A DNA stretch of 57,990 nucleotides from Chlamydiae bacterium CG10_big_fil_rev_8_21_14_0_10_42_34 (GCA_002773795.1 PFAD01000007.1:1-57990); one strand, 5' to 3'; shown: positions 15,742 through 25,117, counted from the stretch's first letter. Numbers and translations are program-made. The notes: generated by a model from the sequence alone, not told the origin.

Positions 15742-16460
15742 AACTGTACCAAAAATTCTGCCTCCTGTCGCGCGGCAAACAAATTGGCATTGTTGTCTCA
15801 TCATTGCATTTGATTTTCGTCTGTTCCTTAACGATCCATCACTTTGCAACACGGAAACTAAAACCTCCAAGGCCCATGATTGTAAGAACTCTTGCAGCCC
15901 CAGCGCCCAAAGTTATCACGCAAAAAAAAGTACAAAAACAACCCGCAAAAAAAACAGTAGCTGCAGGATCAAAACCAAAGCCTGCCGCCCCTATCAAAAA
16001 AAAGAAAACAGAGACAAAATTAAAGCCGCCTTCTATTGCTAAAAAAGCGCCCCCCATTAAAGAAGATCGGATCTTCAAAGAGATCTCAAACAGCCTTCAA
16101 GCGATGGAAACAGAAGCAAAACGGTCCCGCTCTACGCTCACCATCCCTTCCAAAATTGAACCGGCAAAAGATCTCCCCTCAGTTGAGAGCACAAAAGATG
16201 CGACCTATAGCGAATATTTAATCGCTTACTTACAAACAACTCTCGATCTGCCCGAATATGGAGAAGTGAGAGCAAAAATTGAGATCGATCGCTTTGGCAG
16301 ACTCATCGATTGCATCATCTTGGAAGCGAAAAGCAACAAAAATGCCGAATTTCTCAAAAACCAATTGCCAGCGCTCACCTTCTCATGTTTAAATGACTTC
16401 GGAATTGTTGATTCTACGCAAACCTTTACAATTACGTTTCGCAATGTGGAAATTCGTTAG
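15738..16460 (+). CDS. tolA: TolA-like envelope linker protein
   Basis: 240 residues built like TolA/TonB. A short cytoplasmic N-terminus is followed by one membrane span near 18-36 (GIVVSSLHLIFVCSLTIHHF). A Lys/Pro/Ala-rich stalk (about 50-110, many KK and PAKK units) leads to a globular C-terminal domain (about 155-240) with YLQTTLDLPEYGEVRAKIEI and TFTITFRNVEI, resembling the TolA/TonB C-terminal fold. It should transmit energy from TolQR to TolB/Pal at the outer membrane. It begins at an ATGA overlap with tolR, and its end overlaps the tolB start by 17 bases. Sequence similarity in the stalk is compositional, so the name rests on architecture and position. Confidence 0.82.
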   Translation: MKLYQKFCLLSRGKQIGIVVSSLHLIFVCSLTIHHFATRKLKPPRPMIVRTLAAPAPKVITQKKVQKQPAKKTVAAGSKPKPAAPIKKKKTETKLKPPSIAKKAPPIKEDRIFKEISNSLQAMETEAKRSRSTLTIPSKIEPAKDLPSVESTKDATYSEYLIAYLQTTLDLPEYGEVRAKIEIDRFGRLIDCIILEAKSNKNAEFLKNQLPALTFSCLNDFGIVDSTQTFTITFRNVEIR

Positions 16461-17733
16461 TTTACTTTTTCTCCCCCTTCTCTTGATCTCTCAAGATCTA
16501 GAAGTTCGCCTGGCAACCAAATCCACTCTAAAACCGATTTATTTAAATGACTTTGGGCATGCTGAGCTTAGAAAAGTATTAGAATATGATCTCAATACAA
16601 ATGGCTTTTGCACAGTAATTCCAAAGCGCGATGACCTTGAAAAGCTCATCTATCTTCCCGATCCACGTGCCCACTTTGATTTGGCCTGCTGGAAAAGAGA
16701 GAAAATCCCCTTTTGCATTGCAGCCCGCACCTGTAAAAATGGATTGGATGTGATGGTCTTTAATGTAGAAAATGGGACATCCAAAAAATACCCAGTTATT
16801 CCATTGGAGAGAAAAGCAATCCACAAACTCGCCGACACAATCCAAAAAGATCTTTTTGGCAAAGAGGGGATCGCATCACAAAGGCTGATTTTCACAAAAA
16901 GAACCCACAATGGGACAGAAAATGGGCATGAATGGCTCTCTGAAGTATGGGTAGCAGACTCAGATGGTGCAAACGCAAAGCAAGTTACATTTGAAAAAAG
17001 TTACTGCCTTTCCCCTTACTTTCTCCCAAATAGAAATGATGAATTTTTCTACGTTTCTGAAAAAAGTGGCCAAGCAAAAATCTATAAGTCATCTCTAACG
17101 AATCCAAAATCAGAGTTAATGGTCGATCTTCGAGGCAATCAAGCTCTCCCCAGTTTATCGAAAAATCGCTCATACCTAGCCTTTATCACAGATGTTGCAG
17201 GAAGACCTGATCTGTTCATCCAGAATATGGATGAAAAAGGGAGAGCCCTCGGCAAAGCAAGACAACTTTTTTCTGCACCCAGAGCAACGCAAGCGACTCC
17301 CACATTTAGCCCAGACAGCAAACAAATCGCCTTTGTCTCAGATAAAGATGGCCCCCCTCGAATCTACCTCCTTAATGTCGGCAACTCTAGAAGCACCAGG
17401 ACACCTCGCCCCCGACTCATCACTAGAAAAAACAGACAAAACACATCTCCATCTTGGTCTCCCGACGGGACAAAGCTCGCCTATAGCGCAAAAGTGGATG
17501 GAGTAGGGCAGATTTGGATCTATGACTTCCTCACCGAAGAAGAAATTCAACTCACCAAGGGCCCAGAAAATAAAGAAAATCCTTCCTGGGCGCCAGATAG
17601 TTTTCATCTCGTTTATAATACTGAAAGTGAAGAGTCCTGTGAGCTTTACTTAATCCATCTAAATCAGTGCGATCCAATCAAAATAAATATTGGATCGGGC
17701 CATTACCGATTTGCTTCTTGGGAATCAAGATAA
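16444..17733 (+). CDS. tolB: Periplasmic Tol-Pal beta-propeller protein TolB
   Basis: 429-residue periplasmic protein that binds Pal and the TolA C-terminus. The signal peptide is MWKFVSLLFLPLLLISQDLE; ATG 16444 is chosen for this reason over the longer frame from 16393. The N-terminal alpha/beta domain (about 20-150) is followed by a six-bladed propeller with WD/TolB-type repeats: SPDSKQIAFVSDKDG, SPDGTKLAYSAKVDG and APDSFHLVYNTESE are clear. Length agrees with the family. The next gene is not pal but an unrelated ORF, so the usual tolB-pal adjacency is broken here. Confidence 0.95.
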   Translation: MWKFVSLLFLPLLLISQDLEVRLATKSTLKPIYLNDFGHAELRKVLEYDLNTNGFCTVIPKRDDLEKLIYLPDPRAHFDLACWKREKIPFCIAARTCKNGLDVMVFNVENGTSKKYPVIPLERKAIHKLADTIQKDLFGKEGIASQRLIFTKRTHNGTENGHEWLSEVWVADSDGANAKQVTFEKSYCLSPYFLPNRNDEFFYVSEKSGQAKIYKSSLTNPKSELMVDLRGNQALPSLSKNRSYLAFITDVAGRPDLFIQNMDEKGRALGKARQLFSAPRATQATPTFSPDSKQIAFVSDKDGPPRIYLLNVGNSRSTRTPRPRLITRKNRQNTSPSWSPDGTKLAYSAKVDGVGQIWIYDFLTEEEIQLTKGPENKENPSWAPDSFHLVYNTESEESCELYLIHLNQCDPIKINIGSGHYRFASWESR

Positions 17734-17800
17734 TAATAATTTGAATTGAATTAATTCCAATTAAACGCCATAATATCACATTAATAACCGAGAATAAGAC

Positions 17801-19129
17801 ATGTCTATCCAAGCATATTTATCTCCCCCAATAAGCGCTTACTGCCCCATGCAGCCGATGGCCCCCACATGCTGCTCGGAAGATGCTCCTCGGTACAAAA
17901 CATTTGAAAACATCCTTACTCAAGACCTTTCGAAGACAAGAAAAATTTATATAGTTCATCCCAATAACAGCAAAGAATCGATCAGCCCCAAAACCTTAGA
18001 GTACCTAAAATCTATCGGCCTAAACTCTTCTAACAGCGATAAAGTATTTCTAATGCTATCTAAAGCAGCTAGTTTGTCGAAGTTAAGAAACAGGAACTTA
18101 AATAAAAACTTTACACTAGATGAACAAGTAGATGACATCCGTTATTACATCAATGCTTATCCGAAAGATCAAGAAAAGCACTGGTTTTGGTATACACTTG
18201 GGTCTTTGAACGATCCTGATTTAGACTATATCACAGACGAAACTAGTCCAAATACAATCCGCTGTTTAAAACCTAATAATAAGAATGCCCCCCCAATTGC
18301 GCTTTTACTCGAAGATAATGAGTCGGATCCAAATGCGTACTTCCCACGAAAATCCCCATTGAATCTAAATTTTGTAAGCGGTTTGCTCGAACATGGGTAT
18401 AATGTTTGCTATCAAACGATTCGAAGTTTTTCTGGAATGTGCGAAACCATTCAACGATACGCCCAAGAAAAGTTACAACTCATTTCCATCAGGGCCCACG
18501 GTATTAGTTTCAAAAGATCTGAAAATACAGCATCTGTAAGCAAAGCTGCACAATTTGGAAAGACTATAAAATTCGCATCGGATCGCTTAAGTCCTTGCTT
18601 TGAAAACTTGAAGAAAAACATCACCCTTGTTTTTCAAAATTGCTATGCAGGTTTCGGCAGGGAAAACAAACCTAACATAGCGAACCACATTGCAAATGAA
18701 TTCCCCCCTCAGTCTGGAGTCAAAATATTTGCCCCTACAGAGGCAGTAACTGCTGCTATTATACACCAATACAACCCAATTGATGTAAAATATTACTCTT
18801 TTGATTTACTCGAAGGCAAAAGCAATGAAAGTGTCACCTATCATATCGACACTTCAAAGCCAGAAAGCCACTGCTTTAAAGATCGCGTTAGCTTTTTGAA
18901 TCTATGCTCTAAACACCCCTTATTTAGACAAATCCGCATCAGCGATAGTACTTTTATCCTCCAGTTCTACTCCAAGCGTTCCGATGCATGGGAACCTATC
19001 TCGGCAGAATTACAACAGATTCTAATCTCAAGAAAATATTCCAATAAAGATTTAGAGAAATTTTCTAATTCCTTCGATTCACTTCAAGAGGCCGTTCATT
19101 TTGTTTCTCGTCAAGAAATCACCACTTAA
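17801..19129 (+). CDS. Putative clan CD (caspase/CHAT-like) cysteine peptidase-like protein, 442 aa
   Basis: Not a family I recognise by name. The C-terminal half has the two-motif layout of clan CD peptidases (caspases, clostripain, CHAT): a strand ending in His-Gly, LQLISIRAHGISF with His233, and 48 residues later a strand ending in Cys, NITLVFQNCYAGFG with Cys281. After it comes VKIFAPTEAVTAAI. The N-terminal 220 residues are of unknown fold and contain several Cys. There is no signal peptide. The gene is wedged between tolB and pal, with 67 bases upstream that include TTGAAT-19-TAATAT as a possible promoter. It may be an intracellular or type III secreted protease-like protein. Peptidase assignment rests on motif spacing only. 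Confidence 0.6.
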   Translation: MSIQAYLSPPISAYCPMQPMAPTCCSEDAPRYKTFENILTQDLSKTRKIYIVHPNNSKESISPKTLEYLKSIGLNSSNSDKVFLMLSKAASLSKLRNRNLNKNFTLDEQVDDIRYYINAYPKDQEKHWFWYTLGSLNDPDLDYITDETSPNTIRCLKPNNKNAPPIALLLEDNESDPNAYFPRKSPLNLNFVSGLLEHGYNVCYQTIRSFSGMCETIQRYAQEKLQLISIRAHGISFKRSENTASVSKAAQFGKTIKFASDRLSPCFENLKKNITLVFQNCYAGFGRENKPNIANHIANEFPPQSGVKIFAPTEAVTAAIIHQYNPIDVKYYSFDLLEGKSNESVTYHIDTSKPESHCFKDRVSFLNLCSKHPLFRQIRISDSTFILQFYSKRSDAWEPISAELQQILISRKYSNKDLEKFSNSFDSLQEAVHFVSRQEITT

Positions 19130-19165
19130 GGTACATTGAGTGTTGAAGTTTTTTTGAGGAAAAGT

Positions 19166-19834
19166 ATGTCTCGTTATTTTATTTTCGCAGCAGTTCTTCT
19201 TATCGGCTCTAGTTGTTCAAGAGATAGCCAGACGTGGGAAGATGTTAAAACGGCCGGTCGCCACATGCAAAGAGGTGTCGATTCGATGATGGGAAAAGAT
19301 TACGAATCGAGAATGCTCGCATCTGACTCTGATTTTGTTGGCCCCTACAATGACGACTTCATTCCACTTAGAGATGCCGACTTAAAAAACCAATTCGCCT
19401 CCTCAGATGCGGCAATGCCACAACCTAAAGGGGCCCCTGGCCAATTTGGAGTGCCAAACTTAGATAATTTTTACGCGCCACCTGTTGCATTACAATCCCT
19501 TTTTAATGCGGTCCACTTCGAAACTGACCAGCATGTTGTTCGCAATAAAAATGAAATTTCCGCCCTCCTGAATCTAGCCTCTTACCTGAAAAAAAACCCA
19601 AACGTCTACCTTGTAGTAGAAGGCCACTGCGATGAAAGGGCATCGGCAAGCTACAATATGGCTTTAGGGATGAGAAGAGCTAATTATATCCGCTCATTTT
19701 TAGTAAAAAATGGAGCTGATTTAAATAGAATCTACACCGTTTCTCGAGGAAAAGAACAACCAATCGCACTCGGACACAGTGACGAGAGTTGGAAACTCAA
19801 TCGCAGATCGCAATTTAGAATCTATGAAAAATAA
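19166..19834 (+). CDS. pal: Peptidoglycan-associated lipoprotein Pal (OmpA-like)
   Basis: Outer-membrane lipoprotein that binds peptidoglycan and TolB. The start at ATG 19166 has GAGGA upstream and gives the lipoprotein signal MSRYFIFAAVLLIGSSC, with Cys17 as lipidation site. After a flexible region (about 20-110) comes the OmpA-like domain: VHFETDQHVV, VVEGHCDERASASYNMALGM and the C-terminal NRRSQFRIYEK. The Asp and Arg residues that bind diaminopimelate are present (EGHCDERAS ... NRRS). In an organism with little peptidoglycan, retention of this domain implies some cell-wall ring or septal peptidoglycan. It overlaps the LysM gene by 11 bases. Confidence 0.94.
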   Translation: MSRYFIFAAVLLIGSSCSRDSQTWEDVKTAGRHMQRGVDSMMGKDYESRMLASDSDFVGPYNDDFIPLRDADLKNQFASSDAAMPQPKGAPGQFGVPNLDNFYAPPVALQSLFNAVHFETDQHVVRNKNEISALLNLASYLKKNPNVYLVVEGHCDERASASYNMALGMRRANYIRSFLVKNGADLNRIYTVSRGKEQPIALGHSDESWKLNRRSQFRIYEK

Positions 19835-20495
19835 ATCTAAGATTGCTTTAGCAAAGAACATCTGCCTAAGTCTAGCATTAGGCTTAGCCAGCTGTTCTCC
19901 CTTAAAATCATCCCCAAATGACGAAAAGCACCAACTTGAGCTAACGCTCCACGAAGTGCAGACGAATCTCGATGACCTAAGACATGATATCAACTGCTTT
20001 CAAACCGAGCTCCAAATCTTAGACGGGCGGATCAAGTATTACGAAAATACCCTCTCATCTTTGAAACAAAACGACCTTGAAAAACAGCAAAGTAAAATCG
20101 ATCATCTCAATCAAATGGTGCAACATCTCGAGAAAAAATGGGCGAGTCTCGAAAATGTGCAGGAAGTAGACACAAAAGAGCTCAGGACATTGACATCTCA
20201 CGCCAATGAAACGACAGCTGCACTATCGCAATTTAAAGATCGAATCGGCGAATTAGAGCAGGAAATTTTTTCTCAAGGGCATAAGTTTGATGAACTTGCT
20301 AAATTAAAAAGTCATATCGAACACCTGGCAAAAGGTTTTTCTTCTGATTTTAAAATTTATAAAGTAAAAGCGGGCGATTCATTAGAAAAAATTGCCCGAA
20401 CCCATCGAACAGCCGTTGATAAAATTAAAAAACTCAACGATCTCGATCACGACCTCATCGTTGTAGGCCAAGAGCTTAAAATTCCGAACAATTAA
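19824..20495 (+). CDS. Coiled-coil lipoprotein with C-terminal LysM domain
   Basis: 223 residues. The N-terminus MKNKSKIALAKNICLSLALG ends at LASC, a lipobox, so it is probably a lipoprotein. A long region rich in heptads (about 35-165, with LEKKWASLENVQEVDTKELR) is predicted coiled coil. The last 45 residues form a LysM domain, YKVKAGDSLEKIARTHR ... VVGQELKIP, which binds N-acetylglucosamine chains of peptidoglycan. ATG 19824 overlaps the pal stop. I recall a LysM-type gene after pal in Chlamydia too (CT601 region). A role in envelope or division with Pal is likely. Confidence 0.88.
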   Translation: MKNKSKIALAKNICLSLALGLASCSPLKSSPNDEKHQLELTLHEVQTNLDDLRHDINCFQTELQILDGRIKYYENTLSSLKQNDLEKQQSKIDHLNQMVQHLEKKWASLENVQEVDTKELRTLTSHANETTAALSQFKDRIGELEQEIFSQGHKFDELAKLKSHIEHLAKGFSSDFKIYKVKAGDSLEKIARTHRTAVDKIKKLNDLDHDLIVVGQELKIPNN

Positions 20496-21280
20496 TGCAT
20501 CGCCCCATCGGACTATTTGATTCGGGCTTTGGCGGTCTTACCGTGATGACAGAGCTTGCCAAGCTCCTCCCTTACGAGAACCTGATTTATCTCGGCGACA
20601 CGGCCCACGTTCCCTACGGAAACAAATCACCCGCTACAGTTCTTCAATACGCAATTGATAATGCATCATTTTTAATGAGTAAAAATATCAAGCTTTTGAT
20701 AATCCCATGTCATACCGCCTGTTCACATGCTCTCAAAACGCTCCAGGAACTACTGTCAATACCCGTAATTGGAGTTATTCAGCCAGGTCTGGCACTTGTT
20801 CAACCAAAGAACCGAATTGCAATTTTAGCCACAACGAGCACAATTGAATCGGGAGTCTACCAATCAGAAATTCTCAAACACAATCCAAAGGCACAAATCT
20901 TTCCCGTAAGCTGTCCTCTTTTTGTCCCCCTTATTGAAGAGGGGTTTTCGAATCATCCCTGCGCTCAACTCGTTGCAAACACATACCTCCAACCACTCAA
21001 GAACAAAGTGGATGCAGCACTTCTCGCATGCACTCATTACCCACTACTACGCCCTGTTATTCAAGCGGCACTAGGCGCTGAAGTTGACCTCATAGAACCC
21101 GCCGAACTTTGTGCACAACAAGCAAAAGAACTTCTAGCTAAAAGCCAACTTCTCAACCCCCAAAAGAATCGTCCTACCTATGAATTTTATGCATCAGATG
21201 ATCCAGAAAAGTTTAGGCAATACGGAAAACTCTTTTTCGGCTTAGAGATCGAAAAAGTTGAAAAAAATAAGAATTCATGA
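20495..21280 (+). CDS. murI: Glutamate racemase
   Basis: Cofactor-independent enzyme that supplies D-glutamate for peptidoglycan precursors. Start MHRPIGLFDSGFGGLTVMTE contains the first catalytic region (DSGFGG). LGDTAHVPYGNKSP follows. The two catalytic cysteines are in IPCHTACSHALK (about residue 72) and LLACTHYPLLRPV (about 180). At 261 aa it is normal. The ATG overlaps the TAA of the LysM gene, so it belongs to the same transcript. It ends the Tol-Pal cluster and fits a cell that still makes some peptidoglycan. Confidence 0.96.
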   Translation: MHRPIGLFDSGFGGLTVMTELAKLLPYENLIYLGDTAHVPYGNKSPATVLQYAIDNASFLMSKNIKLLIIPCHTACSHALKTLQELLSIPVIGVIQPGLALVQPKNRIAILATTSTIESGVYQSEILKHNPKAQIFPVSCPLFVPLIEEGFSNHPCAQLVANTYLQPLKNKVDAALLACTHYPLLRPVIQAALGAEVDLIEPAELCAQQAKELLAKSQLLNPQKNRPTYEFYASDDPEKFRQYGKLFFGLEIEKVEKNKNS

Positions 21281-21311
21281 AACTATTCTTTATTAATATA
21301 GGTGGATAAAC

Positions 21312-22019
21312 ATGAGCCAAAAGAAGCGAATTTTACTAATTGAAGATGAAGAAGATATCGCAGCTCTCATCAAGCTGCAAGCTGAGCTTTCTGGCTATAA
21401 ACTCCACGTCGAAGTCGATGGGATAAATGGCTACCGTGCAATCGAAAGAGAAAAACCTGATCTAGTAATACTCGACATCATGCTGCCCGGAGAAAACGGC
21501 CTTGATGTCTGTCGCAGAATGAAAAACAACAGCGAGCTGAAAAATATTCCTGTCATTATCCTCTCTGCAAAAGGGGAAGAGCTCGATATTGTTTTAGGTC
21601 TTGAGCTTGGCGCAGATGACTACGTACAAAAGCCTTTTTCTCCCAAAGTTTTATTTTCCAGAGCAAAAGCAATTTTGCGTCGAGGAAAAGAGCCTGAAAA
21701 AGGGTCGAAAATGGTCAAATTTAGCGACTTTAATTTAGATATTGACCGTTATGCATTAAGAAAAGGGGAAAAATCCATCCCTCTTACTTTATCTGAGTTT
21801 GGCATCTTACGAAGGCTTGTCACAAATCGAGGAAAAGTTCTTACCCGAAACCAACTTTTAGATGACATCAATAACGACGAATCATTCATCGTCGACAGAA
21901 ATATCGATGTCCATATTGCATCACTTCGCAAAAAACTAGGCCCCACCTTTGATTGGATAGAAACTGTCCGTGGAGTTGGATACCGTTTTCGCGAAGAGAT
22001 AAATGCAGCTATTTCCTAA
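21312..22019 (+). CDS. OmpR/PhoB-type response regulator
   Basis: 235 residues. The receiver domain (about 1-120) has the acidic pair in LLIEDEEDIAAL, the phosphoacceptor Asp in PDLVILDIMLPGENGLDV, Thr/Ser in VIILSAKGEE and Lys in DDYVQKPFSPK, so it looks fully functional. The winged-helix domain (about 135-230) has LTLSEFGILRRLV and DRNIDVHIASLRKKLG ... ETVRGVGYRF. A GGTGG motif lies before the ATG. No histidine kinase is next to it, so it is an orphan regulator in this window. It retains the key residues that, as I recall, are altered in chlamydial ChxR. Confidence 0.95.
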   Translation: MSQKKRILLIEDEEDIAALIKLQAELSGYKLHVEVDGINGYRAIEREKPDLVILDIMLPGENGLDVCRRMKNNSELKNIPVIILSAKGEELDIVLGLELGADDYVQKPFSPKVLFSRAKAILRRGKEPEKGSKMVKFSDFNLDIDRYALRKGEKSIPLTLSEFGILRRLVTNRGKVLTRNQLLDDINNDESFIVDRNIDVHIASLRKKLGPTFDWIETVRGVGYRFREEINAAIS

Positions 22020-22201
22020 TCTTGTAGAAAAATAACAGAGACCTGTGTATGTTTTTCATGGACAATAATTAATATCTAATACTAATTCAAAGTATATACA
22101 AATGGTCCAGAACATTGGGTACCTTTAGAAAGTTTAGGAACCCGTTCTCAGATTCATTCGTATAGAAAACTAGACATTTTTTTAAAGATCTGTGGGGATT
22201 C

Positions 22202-22636
22202 ATGAAATATAGCGCCTTTGTACTAACTACCCTTCTTATAACTAGCTGTGCATCCAACACGGGAACCGGTGTCATTGCGGGTGGTGTGATAGGAGCAACT
22301 GTTGGAGGCGTTGTAAGAGGTGGAACCGGAGCTCTTATCGGAAGCGCCGCTGGAGTCATTGCTGGTGGATTAATTGGCGCTGTTTTAGATGAGCAAGACC
22401 GCAAAGTAATGGAGCAAACCAGCCCTCGCACAGTAGATCGGATGGATCGAAGAGAAGCTCTCACCATCAACGACGTAATCAAATTAAGCCAAGGCGGCGT
22501 TAGCGACGACACAATCATGAGTTATATGAGAGATACATCGAGCTCATATGGCCTGAGCAGAGCTCAAATAAGACGCCTACAGGAGTCAGGAGTCAGCCAA
22601 AGAGTAATCAATAGCATGATTGATTCGGGAAAATAA
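22202..22636 (+). CDS. Glycine-zipper lipoprotein
   Basis: 144 residues. The lipoprotein signal MKYSAFVLTTLLITSCASN places the lipidated Cys near residue 16. A Gly/Ala/Val-rich stretch (about 20-65, with GVIAGGVIGATVGGVVRGG) repeats small residues every fourth position and is typical of glycine-zipper outer-membrane lipoproteins. The C-terminal half (about 85-144, VIKLSQGGVSDDTIMSYMR ... VSQRVINSMID) looks like two helical repeats of a sensor-like type. The 182-base upstream gap contains an imperfect hairpin (GGGTACCT/AGGAACCC, about 22119-22146) and AT-rich sequence, perhaps control elements. Function unknown; location at the envelope is likely. Confidence 0.85.
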   Translation: MKYSAFVLTTLLITSCASNTGTGVIAGGVIGATVGGVVRGGTGALIGSAAGVIAGGLIGAVLDEQDRKVMEQTSPRTVDRMDRREALTINDVIKLSQGGVSDDTIMSYMRDTSSSYGLSRAQIRRLQESGVSQRVINSMIDSGK

Positions 22637-22733
22637 TTTGTCACAGATAAGGCCAGAAAAAGTGTTGCCCAAAAAATGTGAAAAGCGTACACGGTATACC
22701 TCAACGGGGTCCTCCAACTTTGCAGGTGATACT

Positions 22734-23705
22734 ATGGCAACAAACCTAGATAACGAACGCGCTTTTGACGATGCTTTTTTTCAACACAATCTACCGCAAT
22801 ATTATAGAGCCATATTAAAGCAGTTCAGGAAAGTGACACACTCATTTGTCACATTCAATCTCGCTTTTTTAACACTCTTTATAACTGAACTTTTTCTCTT
22901 TTTCTTCTTTCTCCCATTTTTGAGTAAATCGGCCGTTTTCGCCTTTGCTCTTGGCGGACTTTTTCTAACCTGTTTTTCTTACTTCGTCCTCCTTTTTTAC
23001 TACCAGGCAAAAAAACCCGAGCAATTGGTTCAATTAAAAAATCAGTTTATTCAATCATGTCGTCAAGCCATCTCCCTTCCACCTGGTGAGGCGCAACACC
23101 ATCTTTCAATAGCAGAAGCCCTTTCAAAATTATCGACATACCTGCACGATTTTGAATGGAACTTTTATAATGTACCTAAAATTCTAGGCTTTTTTTCAAA
23201 GACCATTTCCCGATTTTCAGCTTACTGCTATGGGGAAGATGTATACAATATGAAGCTTTTTCTCCTTCAAGCAGCCGTTGATGAACACCTTAAACAAATC
23301 CGCGTAACGCCTACCGATTTAGAGGTCCATGCATCTTTAGCAAATACCTATGTAGCCCTGTCTAAGATCTATCAAGGCCCTGACATGGAAGAAAAATATA
23401 AAGTTACCGCACGCTTAGCCATTGAAGAGTTCAGTATTTTGAGTAACTACGCCCCAAATGATCCTTGGGTCCACGAGCAACTCGCAGCCGGATATCGCGA
23501 TCTTGAAATGCCCGAAGAAGAGATGCGAGAGATGGAAACGCTATTGAATTTGCGCTCAAATGACAAAGAGATCCTCTATCTCCTCGGATCTTTATACTTC
23601 AAGCAAGGGATGAACGCAAAGGGCCTTCAAGTCTATGAAGAGTTAAGGAAAGCGAACTTCAAAAAAGCTGAAGATCTCATTGGTTCCTACGGCACCCTCT
23701 CTTGA
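22734..23705 (+). CDS. Membrane-anchored TPR-like protein, 323 aa
   Basis: Two adjacent membrane spans near residues 43-65 and 70-92 (Phe/Leu-rich) form an N-terminal hairpin. A helical soluble region follows (about 150-320) with TPR-like units, such as VHASLANTYVALSKIY, PWVHEQLAAGYRDL and EILYLLGSLYFKQGM. ATG 22734 is chosen because AGGTGA lies 6 bases upstream; the frame continues back to 22620 without support. Both termini are probably cytoplasmic. It may be a scaffold or chaperone-type adaptor. I do not recognise the specific family. Confidence 0.85.
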   Translation: MATNLDNERAFDDAFFQHNLPQYYRAILKQFRKVTHSFVTFNLAFLTLFITELFLFFFFLPFLSKSAVFAFALGGLFLTCFSYFVLLFYYQAKKPEQLVQLKNQFIQSCRQAISLPPGEAQHHLSIAEALSKLSTYLHDFEWNFYNVPKILGFFSKTISRFSAYCYGEDVYNMKLFLLQAAVDEHLKQIRVTPTDLEVHASLANTYVALSKIYQGPDMEEKYKVTARLAIEEFSILSNYAPNDPWVHEQLAAGYRDLEMPEEEMREMETLLNLRSNDKEILYLLGSLYFKQGMNAKGLQVYEELRKANFKKAEDLIGSYGTLS

Positions 23706-23792
23706 CGAATACATTTGCCTGACAAAAAACTCCCTTTTTTTTATATCCAGATCATTTTAATCTTGTCCCTGTGACTTTGAAAAAGAATCGAA

Positions 23793-25004
23793 TTGGATAA
23801 GAAAAAAAGACGCTCCCTTTTCACACTATATCTCACCTATTTTGCCGATTACTTCAGCTGGGGGGTGGCAATTGCATACCTTGCTGTTTACATTACAACA
23901 GATTCAACTCCATTTAAAACCTTACCCTGGAATTCGCATGTTGCATTAGGAATTGCATGTGCTGCTTTTCCGATTGGTGAAGTAATCGGCTCCCCTATTT
24001 TAGGAGATTTATCCGATTGGATGGGGCGGAAAAAAGTACTTCTCTGGGGTCTTTGGGGATCTATCTTAAGCATGGCACTTTGCGCATTTTCTTTGTGGGC
24101 AGGGAGCTTTACCCTATTTTTAATCGGCCAATTTCTCGTTGGGTTTTTTGCAGGGAAACAAGCAATGGTCCAAGCATCTATTGTTGAATCCTACGAAAAG
24201 ACAAAGGGGCAAAAACTTGCATTCCTCTCTATTTTAGGAGGAGTATCGTGGATGTTAGGGCCCCTTTTAGGCTCCCTTCTAATGGAAAAGCCTTTTACTG
24301 ATTACGGGGGCTACATTTGGCCAAACTTGCTTGCTGCGTTTGTTTATGTACTCAGCCTTGCTTGCACACACGCTTTTTTCCAAGATACATACGAACCTTC
24401 CGGCCAGCAGCTGAGCGCCCTTAAACTCTTTCAGAATATGGGCGAAATCGTGAAAATGACCTATAAAAATCGCCTTTTTGCTACTTTTCTACTAAACTTA
24501 CTTGGTTGGTATCTTCTCATCGTCTCCCTATCAGATTTTTTGATCACAAGATTCCAATTGTCAAATGCAGAAGTGGGCATCTTCAACGCCTATTTTAGTC
24601 TCTGCTTTACGATCGGGGGAGTTGCTGCTACAACTTGGATTTTCGATAGATGGAATGCAAAAAACATCCTTTTTTTCTCAATACTTGTTGGATCTTTCTC
24701 CCTTTTTTTCCTATTCAGAGCCAACCAAATCATTGAACTTTGGCTCTTTTTAGCCATAGCCACAGTTACAGAAGCTTGGATTTACCCGGCTTTTCAAACT
24801 GTTTTATCTGACCATACAAGTAAATCTGACCAAGGAAAACTTTTCGGTCTAATTGGGGCCGCGAATGGAGCATGCCAGTTTGTCGCTTCTTTAATTTTGA
24901 CAGGAGTGGCTAGCTCCCATACAATTTTTACAGCTGCTTTGCTTTTTTTAATCAGCGCAGGATTACTTCCTCTAGCATTTGGCAAAAAACAACCAGTTGC
25001 TTAA
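23793..25004 (+). CDS. MFS transporter, TetA/TCR-like
   Basis: 403 residues with about twelve membrane spans. Motif A of the major facilitator superfamily is plain between helices 2 and 3: GDLSDWMGRKKVLLWG. LGGVSWMLGPLLGSLL resembles motif C of drug:H+ antiporters (G-x8-G-x3-G-P). The start appears to be TTG 23793 (MDKKKRRSLFTLYLTYFAD); no ATG lies before the first helix. It probably exports or imports a small molecule by proton coupling; substrate cannot be told. The family is sure, the tetracycline name only by resemblance. Confidence 0.9.
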   Translation: MDKKKRRSLFTLYLTYFADYFSWGVAIAYLAVYITTDSTPFKTLPWNSHVALGIACAAFPIGEVIGSPILGDLSDWMGRKKVLLWGLWGSILSMALCAFSLWAGSFTLFLIGQFLVGFFAGKQAMVQASIVESYEKTKGQKLAFLSILGGVSWMLGPLLGSLLMEKPFTDYGGYIWPNLLAAFVYVLSLACTHAFFQDTYEPSGQQLSALKLFQNMGEIVKMTYKNRLFATFLLNLLGWYLLIVSLSDFLITRFQLSNAEVGIFNAYFSLCFTIGGVAATTWIFDRWNAKNILFFSILVGSFSLFFLFRANQIIELWLFLAIATVTEAWIYPAFQTVLSDHTSKSDQGKLFGLIGAANGACQFVASLILTGVASSHTIFTAALLFLISAGLLPLAFGKKQPVA

Positions 25005-25087
25005 AATACGCTTCCTTCACACCGCCTTCATCTTGTTTTTTTTGGGACTTGACTAAACCTACCTATTGATCGGCATAAATCCTTCCC

Positions 25088-25117
25088 TTGACCTTTTTGT
25101 AAAAAAAAAATTATGAT
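25088..25117 (+). promoter_or_regulatory. Strong sigma-70-type promoter before the repeat protein gene
   Basis: TTGACC (25088-25093), 18-base spacer containing an uninterrupted run of ten A, TATGAT (25112-25117). Five of six bases match consensus in each box. A small hairpin (CTCTT/AAGAG, about 25122-25136) lies in the short leader before GTG 25144. Confidence 0.7.

Noticed and set aside
22087-22518. 143-codon minus-strand ORF with Pro/Ala/Thr-rich sequence
   Set aside because: Antisense to the glycine-zipper lipoprotein; the composition is the mirror of Gly/Ala codons.
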